Shown: positions 25,328 through 34,141 of the stretch, piece by piece
Numbering within the stretch: position 1 is the first letter of the stretch
Layout: each line of letters opens with the position of its first letter
Assembly: GCA_031549885.1 (NCBI GenBank)
Contig: JAVBPD010000002.1
Span: forward strand, 1-64,000
Direction of reading: 5' to 3'
From: WQUF01 sp031549885
GTDB lineage: Bacteria > Bacillota > Clostridia > Clostridiales > Clostridiaceae
Length of the DNA: 64,000 bases
The notes under the pieces: model-generated
Told to the model about the DNA's origin: nothing
The model's input: the letters and a program-made list of their open reading frames with translations, nothing else
Database searches by the model: none
Made by a program: the position numbers and the translations under genes

Positions 25328-26218
25328 TCAAATATTAGCATACATTTTTGTATTTTTTCTTTTTATATAATCACCTATGTTTGTTATACACATAAGTGTA
25401 GTTACAAGGAATAAACCAGGCACAAGGATAATCCACCAATAATTTGAAAGAAGCGCTTTTTCGGCAAGCGATAACATGCTCCCCCAAGATATAACTTCTA
25501 TGGGAAGCCCAATCCCTAAAAAGCTAAGGGTAGATTCAATAGCTATGGCGCTGCCAATATTGGTTACAACCATAAACATTATTGCTGGAATAAAATTAGG
25601 AGCTAGATGCCTTCTTAATATATAAAAAAAACTCCCTCCAAAAAAACGTGCTGACACTATATAATCGCTTTTCCAAATTCTCTTTGTTTCTTCTTGTACA
25701 ATCTTAGAAATGGGAATCCAGCTTGTGATTCCAATGACAATAGATATAGAAAAAACAGTTGCATTTCCAAAAATAGCTTGAACAAAAACTATTATTAAAA
25801 TAGAAGGTATGCTAAGCATGATTTCTGCAAACCTCATGGTTATGGCATTTATTGTTTCAGATGAAATACCACTTATGCTTCCATAAATTACACCTATGGA
25901 TGTGGAAATAATTGTAGAAAAAATGCCTATGAATAATGAAATTCCACCACCATACCATATCATTTTAAAAATATCTCGTCCCATTGAATCTGTTCCAAAT
26001 AAGGACTCTTTGCATGGCTCCATATTTATTTTATCAATATTCATATATGAAGCATTAATATTAGGTATAAAATGACTTATGATACAACCAAAGCATATGA
26101 TTGTGATTATTATTAAAGAAATATAGGGTCTTTTCTCTTTATTTAAAATAGGTCTTTTAAAATCATCATTTTTATTATTTATTCCCACTAAAGCAAAATC
26201 ATCTATTGGAGTTTTCAA
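25328..26218 (-). CDS. nikC: nickel/peptide ABC permease NikC-like
   Basis: 296 residues with about six membrane helices and an N-terminal cytoplasmic stretch. The FGTDSMGRDIF motif and the ATPase-contact loop (VSARFFGGSFFYILRRHLAPN) are typical of OppC/NikC/DppC. The preferred start is a TTG with GGAGGTGATATGG upstream, overlapping the end of nikB by 20 nt; an ATG at 26233 is less well placed. Forms the channel with NikB. Confidence 0.88.
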   Translation of the reverse strand: MKTPIDDFALVGINNKNDDFKRPILNKEKRPYISLIIITIICFGCIISHFIPNINASYMNIDKINMEPCKESLFGTDSMGRDIFKMIWYGGGISLFIGIFSTIISTSIGVIYGSISGISSETINAITMRFAEIMLSIPSILIIVFVQAIFGNATVFSISIVIGITSWIPISKIVQEETKRIWKSDYIVSARFFGGSFFYILRRHLAPNFIPAIMFMVVTNIGSAIAIESTLSFLGIGLPIEVISWGSMLSLAEKALLSNYWWIILVPGLFLVTTLMCITNIGDYIKRKNTKMYANI

Positions 26219-27182
26219 CCATATCACCTCCATATGCTTTCATTCTAGGATCAAGTTTAGAGTTTAAAATTTCTGCAAAAAAACTTGCTATTACCACAAG
26301 AATTCCTGTTATAAGCGATAAAACCATTAACATATTATAGTCATGATATCTTACGCTTTCAAAAGCTAGATAACCAAGGCCTGGATATGAAAAAACCCTT
26401 TCAATTATATATGTTCCACCTAATATATGAGGAATAGAAATAGCCATTAAAGTTATAAATGCTGGCATGATGTTTCTTAAGCAATGTTTTAAAATTATTT
26501 CCATTTTACTCATACCCCTTACAGTGCAAAGAAGTACATAATCTTGCCTTATTTCCTCAACTAGCTTGTTTCGAAGCATATAAGCGTAATACCATAGATG
26601 ATTTAACACTAAAACAGATACAGGTAGTATTAAATGCTTTATTCTTCCAAAAACATCATAAGGCTCTCCTAAGGGATAGGCTCCACTTGATGGCAAAATA
26701 GTTAAGTTTATGCTAAATATTAAAATAAAAAGAAGTGCAATCCAAAAAGTAGGAATGGACGAAGTCAGAATACCAATTTTACATATGAATTTATCAATAA
26801 GGGTTTTTTCTTTATACGCACAAAAAATTGCAAGTAAAAGAGCTAAAAAAAATGTAAAAACATAAGACAATCCCCCTAAAAGTATTGTGTTTAATGCTAC
26901 AGACTTAATCACTTCTACAACATCTTGTTTATATTTATAGGAAATTCCAAAATCAAAATACATTGCCTTTGAAACCCAATTTATATATTGGGTTAAAATT
27001 GGTTTGTTAAGCCCAAGCTTTTCCATAGAAGCTGCCCTTTCCTCAGTGCTTAACCGCTCAACTCCTTCACCATAATAAGAAGCTAAAGGGTCCCCTGGTG
27101 CAAGCCTTGACATGAAAAATACCATGAGTGATAAAATAAATATAGTTAGCATAAACTGTAAAATTTTCTTTACAATATACAT
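26199..27182 (-). CDS. nikB: nickel/peptide ABC permease NikB-like
   Basis: 327 residues, six membrane helices. An N-terminal helix precedes the RLAPGDPLASYYG motif of the OppB/NikB family, and the EAA-type loop is RGMSKMEIILKHCLRN. The ATG at 27182 has AAAGGAT upstream and starts 4 nt after the nikR stop, so nikR and nikB are co-transcribed. Partner of NikC. Confidence 0.9.
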   Translation of the reverse strand: MYIVKKILQFMLTIFILSLMVFFMSRLAPGDPLASYYGEGVERLSTEERAASMEKLGLNKPILTQYINWVSKAMYFDFGISYKYKQDVVEVIKSVALNTILLGGLSYVFTFFLALLLAIFCAYKEKTLIDKFICKIGILTSSIPTFWIALLFILIFSINLTILPSSGAYPLGEPYDVFGRIKHLILPVSVLVLNHLWYYAYMLRNKLVEEIRQDYVLLCTVRGMSKMEIILKHCLRNIMPAFITLMAISIPHILGGTYIIERVFSYPGLGYLAFESVRYHDYNMLMVLSLITGILVVIASFFAEILNSKLDPRMKAYGGDMVENSNR

Positions 27183-27186
27183 ACTT

Positions 27187-27603
27187 TTAATCCTTTGCAA
27201 TGGGCGCAACAGTGAGCTTTCCATAAAAAACGCCCTTTAGAGGGATAAGTTTATCGCTTAATTCTTTAAGCAGTTTTGATTTACCTTTCACCACTATTAG
27301 TTCTAAACAATTATTATGATCAACATGAATATGAGTTGATGTAAGCACCATTTCATGATAATCATGCTGAATATTCATCATTTCATTTACTAAATTTGTA
27401 GAGTGATGATCATAGAAAAGAAGTATTGTCCCTGCAACCATCTCATCTCCTAATGTCCATTTTTCTTGAAGCAAGGAATCTCGAATAAAATCCCTTACAG
27501 CTTCTGAACGGCTGGGATAACCTTTAGAGATTATCATATCATCAAATTGCTTAAGCAAATTTTCTTCCATAGATACACCAAATCTAGTTAATTTTGTATC
27601 CAT
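27187..27603 (-). CDS. nikR: nickel-responsive regulator NikR
   Basis: 138 residues. An N-terminal ribbon-helix-helix DNA-binding domain (KLTRFGVSMEENLLKQFD; RSEAVRDFIRD) is followed by the ACT-like nickel domain. The square-planar nickel ligands are visible as THIHVDHNNCLE (His-x-His...Cys), with a further His in HDYHE. Nickel-loaded NikR represses nickel uptake genes. It heads nikBCADE and probably represses its own operon from the palindrome at 27619-27656. Confidence 0.96.
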   Translation of the reverse strand: MDTKLTRFGVSMEENLLKQFDDMIISKGYPSRSEAVRDFIRDSLLQEKWTLGDEMVAGTILLFYDHHSTNLVNEMMNIQHDYHEMVLTSTHIHVDHNNCLELIVVKGKSKLLKELSDKLIPLKGVFYGKLTVAPIAKD

Positions 27604-27618
27604 AATTTTTACTCCTTA

Positions 27619-27656
27619 AATTCGTGTTACTTTTTTATAAAATAATAACACGAATT
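27619..27656. promoter_or_regulatory. probable NikR operator
   Basis: Perfect 11-bp inverted repeat AATTCGTGTTA / TAACACGAATT with 16 nt between the arms, 15 nt upstream of the nikR start. The core GTGTTAC-N14-ATAACAC resembles the GTGTTAC-type NikR site reported for some non-enterobacterial genomes, as I recall; the arm geometry suits a tetrameric NikR. Confidence 0.8.
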
Positions 27657-27712
27657 GAGTATTTTTGCAAGAAGAATTAGTTAATAAATTAACATACTTA
27701 ATTAAAAAATTT

Positions 27713-27745
27713 AGGCGAAAGCTTCACATTGCTTTCGCCTGAACA
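27713..27745 (-). terminator. terminator of the two-component operon
   Basis: Perfect 10-bp stem AGGCGAAAGC / GCTTTCGCCT (27713-27722 with 27731-27740). On the minus strand it is followed by AAATTTTTT, ending the response-regulator gene. Confidence 0.9.
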
Positions 27746-27770
27746 AATTTTTAATTAATAAAATTACATA

Positions 27771-29267
27771 TTACTTTAAATATTGGCTTGGCCAAACCCC
27801 AGTTAATTTTTTAAATGTCTTTGAAAAATAATACTGATCATTAAAGCCAACTGATGCCGCTATTTCCTTTATCATAGCATTTTTATCTTCCTTCATCATT
27901 ATTTTAGCCATTTCAATTCTAAATTCACTTAAATATTCTAAAATAGTCATTCCAAAATAATCCTTAAACTGCTTTGACAGCCTAATTGCAGACATCCCAA
28001 AATGCCTTGCAATATCTGTATTTGAAATGTTTTTATTATAATTTTCTCTAATATATGCTCCTAATTGTTCACATAAATTATCTACTCTCTGCTTTTCAAA
28101 AGTATTTTCAGGCTGAATTGCATCCTTTAATATCTGAAATAGCTCATTTGAAAATTCATCAGCTAAAATGGAATTTGAAATTGCAAAGAGCATAGAATTT
28201 TTTAATTCTTCTATTTTAGCTAAGCTTAAGATGCCATCAAAATAATTCAAAAAAAGCTTTTCAATGTGCATAACAAACTCAGACTGCTTAGCAGAGGAGT
28301 CAACAAATGAATAAACTAATTGCTTAGTGCATTCACCTAGCTCTTTTAAATTTCTCTTTTTTAGAGCTAAAATAAGGTTATTCTTATAAGATATATAACT
28401 TACTTGTTTTTTTATTTCATCTTTATCATAAACATTTAAAATAGCCGATCTAAATAATGGCATCTTCTCTCTTAAACATCTTCTCATGGCTTTAAATGCT
28501 TCCCCAATTTTATATAAGCTAATTAATTTATCATAAATGCATATGTTAACAGATATTTTATCTTCGTTTAAAATTAACCTTTGAAAGACTTCACTTACAA
28601 TTATTTTTACTCTCTCAATATTATCCACATCTAATACCACTATTTTTTCATGAACGCTTTTGCCTGTTATACAAAAAAAATCCTCATATTCATTTATAAT
28701 TGAACTTAAATCTAACTCAAGGTCTACCATTTCATATAACATATGACCAGGAAGCATGCCATCATCTGCAGTATATGGAAATGAACCAGCACAAATTAAA
28801 AAAGCTCCAAACATCTTTTCTTCATACTCTTTAGCATTTTTTTCATTATTTAAAACATTAATTAAATACTCTCGTAAAGAATCCTTTTTTCTCTTTTTTA
28901 TTTGAATAATAGTATTATCTAAAGCTTCATATAAAGCATCTGGGTCAATTGGCTTTAATAAATAACCAGACACGCCATATTTTATTGCAAGGCGAGCATA
29001 TTCAAAATCCTGAAAACCACTTATAATATAAGTTATAATGTTTGGATATAATTCATTTATGTTTTTGCAAAGCTCAATTCCATCCATAACTGGCATTTTT
29101 ATATCTGAAAAGACAATATCAAAGCTTTCTTCCATAAGCTTTTCTAAAGCTCTCTTTCCATTTATGGCAATGTGAATCACTTTTATCTCTTCTTTATACT
29201 TTTCTACAAGATTTTTTATGCTCTTTGCTATAGGAGGTTCGTCTTCAACAACCATAACCTTAATCAC
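27771..29267 (-). CDS. response regulator, YesN-type (REC-AraC)
   Basis: 498 residues. An N-terminal receiver domain (acidic EDEPP, phosphoacceptor Asp in FSDIKMPVMDG, near residue 56) is joined by a long linker to a C-terminal AraC helix-turn-helix pair (NISNTDIARHFGMSAIRLS; EIAASVGFNDQYYFSKTFK). The GTG start overlaps the kinase stop (GTGA) with AGGAG upstream, so the pair is co-translated. It probably senses and activates the adjacent sugar importer. Target promoter is not identified. Confidence 0.93.
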   Translation of the reverse strand: MIKVMVVEDEPPIAKSIKNLVEKYKEEIKVIHIAINGKRALEKLMEESFDIVFSDIKMPVMDGIELCKNINELYPNIITYIISGFQDFEYARLAIKYGVSGYLLKPIDPDALYEALDNTIIQIKKRKKDSLREYLINVLNNEKNAKEYEEKMFGAFLICAGSFPYTADDGMLPGHMLYEMVDLELDLSSIINEYEDFFCITGKSVHEKIVVLDVDNIERVKIIVSEVFQRLILNEDKISVNICIYDKLISLYKIGEAFKAMRRCLREKMPLFRSAILNVYDKDEIKKQVSYISYKNNLILALKKRNLKELGECTKQLVYSFVDSSAKQSEFVMHIEKLFLNYFDGILSLAKIEELKNSMLFAISNSILADEFSNELFQILKDAIQPENTFEKQRVDNLCEQLGAYIRENYNKNISNTDIARHFGMSAIRLSKQFKDYFGMTILEYLSEFRIEMAKIMMKEDKNAMIKEIAASVGFNDQYYFSKTFKKLTGVWPSQYLK

Positions 29268-30982
29268 AAAACCAACTCCTGACTTAATGAAATTTTTATA
29301 GAAACCTTAGCTCCACCTTCTGATAAATTCTCAATTTCACAGGTAACATTATTTTGTTTATATAACTTAAGTCTAACAAGCGAACTTATAAGGCCAAACC
29401 CACCTATTTGCATTTTACTTAAATCCTCATAGCTTGTATTGTTTGCTCTATCAATTGCAATATCTCTTGCTTTTTCTGTAAAACCAATGCCATTATCTAT
29501 AACTTCAATTTTCCAATAATTCACTTCATCTTGAATATTGATTTCAATTTTATAAGGAGGTTCTATATCTGAAAATGCATGTTTAAAACAATTTTCACAA
29601 AGTGGTTGAATTGTAAGTTTAGGCAATTTCTCTTTATTTAAACTCTCAGAAACGTTTACACTGTAGCTAAACATGTCTTCATATCTTGCTTTCATAAGCT
29701 CAAGATATGCCTTTGTTTGCTTAATCTCTTCAACTAATGTAACTAAATTATTTTCAAATGAAGAGTTATATCTAAGCATTTCCGATAGATTTTTACAAAT
29801 CCCAACTATGATTTTGCTATCATTGTTTATAGCTGCAGCATTTATTACACTAAGCACATTATATAAAAAATGTGGATTCATATGAGCTTGAATGGCAAAG
29901 AAAAATGATTTTTTTTCTTGATCAACTAAAAAAGATTTAAGCTCTAAAAGATTGTTAAAAGAATTTGCAACTTGGTATATTTCATCAATTGCGATATGAG
30001 ATGTATCAAGCTTTCCAGGATTTTGGGCTCCAATTTTATTTACATCATCTTTTAATTTTATTAAGGGTTTTGTTATGCTTATTGCAATTTGAGTTATAAT
30101 AATTCTAATTATCAATGTTAAAACGATCCAAGCTAAAAGCATTATAGTAAATATATTAAACATCTCTCTTTTAAAAATAAAGGCAGGCTCTAATAAATCA
30201 ATTCTCCAATTTAGTTTATCTACTACTGTACTTGCAACAATTCTATATTCATCAGATTGTGATTGAATTATAATAGCATTTTCATCTTTATCATAAATGT
30301 TAACAAAAAGATTTTTATTAAGTTCAAAGCTAATCTTTTCTTCAATAGATTTTATATTCTCTTGTACTTCCACTACCCCAACAATATCTCTAGAATAAAT
30401 ATTCATAATTGGCCTTTTTAAAGAAATATAATTTGATTTAAAATAGCTTGACCATCTATCAACCATAGGCGATAAAACTTCAAATTCATCTTTATTATTT
30501 TTAAACTTTTCCATAAGATTAAGAATATCCTTTGATGACAATTCCCTATCTACACAAACTTTTTCTGTTATCGCTCCAGTTGAGATAAAATCCCCGTAAT
30601 TGTTATAAGCTGAAACCCTCCAATGCGGTGCATAGCTTCCATTTATATTTGCAAGTAAGCTTGCTATATCTATTGCATCTAAAATATTTTTTTCAAAATA
30701 ATTGCCATAATTTCCATCATCACGAAGATTTGAAAACTCTTTAATAAGCTTTTCATCTGTCATAGCTTTATATGCAACAGAATCCATTTCAGATATAAAA
30801 TTTTCAATCTGCTTTAAAGGCTGATTAATGAGCATCTCGCTGGTTAATTTCTTTTCATTTAAACTAGCATCTAATAAAAGCATATAAACCAATGTAAGTA
30901 TTAGAAAAAGTATAATACTAAACAAAATAGTATATAAATTAACAACTTTCTTTGAAAAATTTACTCGCTTTATATTTTCCAT
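29264..30982 (-). CDS. sensor histidine kinase, YesM-type
   Basis: 572 residues. Two membrane helices (about 14-35 and 271-295) flank an extracytoplasmic sensor region; a HAMP segment follows, then His_kinase with AHMNPHFLYN containing the phospho-His, and the ATP-binding IEVIDNGIGFTEKA and GGFGLISSL motifs. This LytS/YesM class typically detects sugars or sugar-binding proteins. GAGG lies 8 nt before the ATG. It is directly downstream of the rhamnose-type importer, with the sugar-binding gene ending 90 nt before. Confidence 0.92.
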   Translation of the reverse strand: MENIKRVNFSKKVVNLYTILFSIILFLILTLVYMLLLDASLNEKKLTSEMLINQPLKQIENFISEMDSVAYKAMTDEKLIKEFSNLRDDGNYGNYFEKNILDAIDIASLLANINGSYAPHWRVSAYNNYGDFISTGAITEKVCVDRELSSKDILNLMEKFKNNKDEFEVLSPMVDRWSSYFKSNYISLKRPIMNIYSRDIVGVVEVQENIKSIEEKISFELNKNLFVNIYDKDENAIIIQSQSDEYRIVASTVVDKLNWRIDLLEPAFIFKREMFNIFTIMLLAWIVLTLIIRIIITQIAISITKPLIKLKDDVNKIGAQNPGKLDTSHIAIDEIYQVANSFNNLLELKSFLVDQEKKSFFFAIQAHMNPHFLYNVLSVINAAAINNDSKIIVGICKNLSEMLRYNSSFENNLVTLVEEIKQTKAYLELMKARYEDMFSYSVNVSESLNKEKLPKLTIQPLCENCFKHAFSDIEPPYKIEINIQDEVNYWKIEVIDNGIGFTEKARDIAIDRANNTSYEDLSKMQIGGFGLISSLVRLKLYKQNNVTCEIENLSEGGAKVSIKISLSQELVL

Positions 30983-31040
30983 TAATAAAACCTCAAAACT
31001 AAACTTGTTACAATTATACCATATTTAAATAAAGTAAATA

Positions 31041-31064
31041 GGGTTAAAGCAAATGCTCAAACCC
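31041..31064 (-). terminator. hairpin after the rhamnose-type binding protein
   Basis: GGGTTTGAGC-type stem with one or two mismatches to GCTTTAACCC (31041-31050 with about 31055-31064). It may reduce readthrough from the importer operon into the kinase gene. Confidence 0.5.
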
Positions 31065-31072
31065 CATAATTA

Positions 31073-32140
31073 TCAATATATTGATTTCCACTCAGCAATG
31101 TTATCTTTATCAAATTTAAATGGATCACCAAGCATAACTTCTGTTCCACCATCTGGAGCAGCTATTATAGCTCTTTCTCCCATAGTACCTGCTGTAAATG
31201 TTTCCCCTGCTTTACCTGTTATGTTCCCTTTAACAAGCTCGTCAGCTGCATAAGCTGCAAGAAAACCTAAATCAGATGGGTTCCAAAGGTACATCCAAGG
31301 ACAAGTTCCATTTTCAATAAACGGAGCCATTTCAGAAGGAAGTCCAAGCCCTGTTAATTTAACTTCAGATTTATTATCTTGAAGATATTTACCTGCTGCA
31401 AGCATTCCAACAGTTGTTGGAGCTATGATTACTTTTATTGATGAATCTTTTAATAAAGCTTGAGTTTCACTTGTAGATTTTGTTGGATCATCATCTCCAT
31501 AAACCACTTTAACTAAAGGAGTTTTAGCATATTTATCCTTATTTTCATCGAGCTCCTTCTTCATCCAATCAATCCAAAGATTTTGATTTGTTGCCTGTGC
31601 TGTAGCTGATAAGATTGCTATTCCACCATCTCCATTAACCATTTCATAGGCTGCTTGAATTAAAGTTCGTCCAATTTTTTCAGGATCAGCTTGATTTACA
31701 TGAACCATGCGGCTATCTTTATTTACTGCTGAATCTGCAGATAAAACTTTAATTCCCTTTTGCATTGCGGAAGAAAGCGCAGGCTGAAGAGCATCAAAAT
31801 CGTTTGCATTTACGGTAATTGAGCTTACATTTTGAGCTATGAGTTGATTTATTATTTCAATTTGTTTTTCAGGTGTTGCTTGATCTGGCCCTTTATATAA
31901 AGCTGTTGCTCCTACTTCCTTACAAGCTTTTTCAAATCCTTCAAACTCTTTTTTCATATATGGGTTATTTATATCCTTTGCAACTAGAGCATAAGTTTTT
32001 GCGCTGCCACTTGCTGATGCTGGTGCTGATGAGGAATCAGCACTTGTAGTTTCACCATTTGATCCTGCAGATCCACCACAACTTGTTAAAATTGAAGCTC
32101 CTATAAAAACTGTCATTATTAACGATAAATATTTTTTCAT
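31073..32140 (-). CDS. rhaS: rhamnose-type ABC transporter substrate-binding lipoprotein
   Basis: 355 residues of the periplasmic-binding-protein-like sugar family (RhaS of the RhaSPQT importer; not the AraC regulator RhaS of E. coli). The signal ends in LTSCGGS, a lipobox, followed by an Ala/Ser linker. The body has the DINNPYMKKEF opening and ITVNANDFDAL and AGTMGERAI segments of this group. AGGAGG precedes the ATG. Last gene of the transporter operon. Rhamnose is inferred from nearby rhaA/rhaD/rhaM; AI-2 (LsrB-like) is a relative to consider. Confidence 0.88.
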   Translation of the reverse strand: MKKYLSLIMTVFIGASILTSCGGSAGSNGETTSADSSSAPASASGSAKTYALVAKDINNPYMKKEFEGFEKACKEVGATALYKGPDQATPEKQIEIINQLIAQNVSSITVNANDFDALQPALSSAMQKGIKVLSADSAVNKDSRMVHVNQADPEKIGRTLIQAAYEMVNGDGGIAILSATAQATNQNLWIDWMKKELDENKDKYAKTPLVKVVYGDDDPTKSTSETQALLKDSSIKVIIAPTTVGMLAAGKYLQDNKSEVKLTGLGLPSEMAPFIENGTCPWMYLWNPSDLGFLAAYAADELVKGNITGKAGETFTAGTMGERAIIAAPDGGTEVMLGDPFKFDKDNIAEWKSIY

Positions 32141-32156
32141 ATTATTTCCCTCCTAA

Positions 32157-33155
32157 TTAATTTTTAAAAAATTTAAAACTTTGGTTAATATTAGGTATGG
32201 CTACTGCAACAATAAGTAGCACACCAATTATTACAAGTATTGTCTGAGCGGGGACGTTTACAATTCCTAATCCATAGCGAAGAAATCCTATAATAAATGT
32301 TGAAATAATAACTCCCAAAACTCGCCCCTTACCTCCAGTATTGCTAACTCCACCTAAAACCACCATAGCTATAACATCAAGTTCATATCCCTTTGCCATG
32401 CTTGGCCTAACGCTTCCCATTTTTGATGTTAGAAAGATTGCAGAAATTGCTGCAAATATTCCCATTATAGTAAAGATAACAAGCTTAATATTATTAGTTT
32501 TTATTCCAGAATACCTAGATGCCACTTCATTATTTCCCATGGCATAAACTGACCTGCCAAACCTTGTAAAATGTATTAAATATAAAAACACAGCCATTTC
32601 CACAATAAAAAACATAAATATGATTGGAATTTTCCCTACTGATCCCCAGCCTAAAGATTGAAACCATGCTGGAAAACTTCCCACTGCTGTATCTTCTAAA
32701 ATTATGCTTGCTATGCCTCTATAGATTATCATAGTAGACAATGTAACTATCATAGAAGAAAGCTCTTTATATTGTGTTAAAATAAATCCATTGATAAATC
32801 CACAGATAGCTCCAACTAAAAGCGCTATAAAAATCGCTAAAACCATTGGTATGCCTGTTCTATAACTGATACCCATAATAACCCCAGAAAGCGCCATTGT
32901 AGATGCTATTGAAATATCTATTTCACCAAGCAAAATTACAAGCATCATAGGAAAAACAAGTATAGCTTTATCTGAGAACATTTGAATTGCGCTCATAATA
33001 TTGTCAAGTACTAAATAATTAGGCGACAAGCTCATATTTACAATATTTATGCCTATAAACACTACAACAAGAAGCCACTCCCACTGAAGAAAAAATCTCT
33101 TTGCATTAAATGGTCTTTCATTTTGAATAGTCCTAAGTGGCATTTTAGAATCCAT
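32157..33155 (-). CDS. rhaQ: rhamnose-type ABC permease
   Basis: 332 residues, about 8-10 membrane helices, of the BPD_transp_2 (ribose/rhamnose) group. LVILLGEIDISIAS in helix 3 and VVLGGVSNTGGKGRVLG near the end are family motifs. The ATG overlaps the upstream permease stop (TGATG); GAAAGGAGGG lies upstream. A GTG one codon earlier is also possible. Pairs with the next permease to form the membrane channel. Confidence 0.88.
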   Translation of the reverse strand: MDSKMPLRTIQNERPFNAKRFFLQWEWLLVVVFIGINIVNMSLSPNYLVLDNIMSAIQMFSDKAILVFPMMLVILLGEIDISIASTMALSGVIMGISYRTGIPMVLAIFIALLVGAICGFINGFILTQYKELSSMIVTLSTMIIYRGIASIILEDTAVGSFPAWFQSLGWGSVGKIPIIFMFFIVEMAVFLYLIHFTRFGRSVYAMGNNEVASRYSGIKTNNIKLVIFTIMGIFAAISAIFLTSKMGSVRPSMAKGYELDVIAMVVLGGVSNTGGKGRVLGVIISTFIIGFLRYGLGIVNVPAQTILVIIGVLLIVAVAIPNINQSFKFFKN

Positions 33156-34141
33156 CACGCTAAAGCCCTCCTTTCAAGAGCTTTTTTAGCAACTCTTCTA
33201 GAGATTACTGCATTTACAATAATAGATAAAAGTATAATAATACCTCTTATGGCTTCTTGCCAAAATGGGGATATTTTTAGTTGCGGAAGTGCATTATTTA
33301 AAAGTCCTAAAAGAATAGCTCCAAGCACAGCACCATATACCTTACCCATGCCACCAGATATGCTGACTCCTCCAAGTACGCATGCTGCAATTACATTAAG
33401 TTCATACCCAGTTGCAGTTTCTCCTTGAGCTGCTGCATATTTACATATATACAAAACTCCTCCAAGCCCAGCAAGTGCTCCAAGAAGCGCATACACCATA
33501 AATTTAGTGAATTTAGTATTAATTCCACTTACTGCAGCTGATTCCTCAGAATTTCCTACAGCATAAATTTGTCTACCTGTCCTAACATATCCTAAAAAAT
33601 AATAAGTACACAAAACTACAACAATAGCAATTAAAATCAAGTTATTTATACCAAAAACATTGCCAGTTGCAATTTCCATAAAAGATTTTGACATATCTTG
33701 TTGAAGTATCCATGAACCATTGCTTATTAAATAAGTTAGCCCTCTATATGCATTCATAGTTCCTAGTGTGGCAATTATAGGCAATATTTTAAATTTAGAT
33801 ATTAATATTCCATTTATACTTCCAGCTGCCAGCCCCACAAATATAGCTATAATTACAATTAAAACAGGTGGAGTATTAATATTATTTTTTAAAACAGATG
33901 CGCTAACCATGCCGGAAAGGGCCATTGTAGATCCAACGGATAAATCAATGCCACCAGTTAATATAACCATCATCATTCCCATTGTTAAAATCACTAAAAC
34001 TGATGATTCTACAAACATATCGCTTATATTTTTAACAGTTAAAAAATCTCCATTTGATCGAAAATTAACGAAAATGGCTAAAATAATTAACACTCCAAGC
34101 ACGCTAATTTCCCTTATATTATGACTTAAAAATCTTTTCAT
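33155..34141 (-). CDS. rhaP: rhamnose-type ABC permease
   Basis: 328 residues of the same BPD_transp_2 family: VILTGGIDLSVGSTM and CVLGGVSISGGMGKVYG motifs. About nine membrane helices. GGAGG lies 10 nt before the ATG, immediately after the ATPase gene. Ends with a basic tail (RRVAKKALERR). Together with the second permease it forms a heterodimeric importer. Confidence 0.88.
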   Translation of the reverse strand: MKRFLSHNIREISVLGVLIILAIFVNFRSNGDFLTVKNISDMFVESSVLVILTMGMMMVILTGGIDLSVGSTMALSGMVSASVLKNNINTPPVLIVIIAIFVGLAAGSINGILISKFKILPIIATLGTMNAYRGLTYLISNGSWILQQDMSKSFMEIATGNVFGINNLILIAIVVVLCTYYFLGYVRTGRQIYAVGNSEESAAVSGINTKFTKFMVYALLGALAGLGGVLYICKYAAAQGETATGYELNVIAACVLGGVSISGGMGKVYGAVLGAILLGLLNNALPQLKISPFWQEAIRGIIILLSIIVNAVISRRVAKKALERRALA

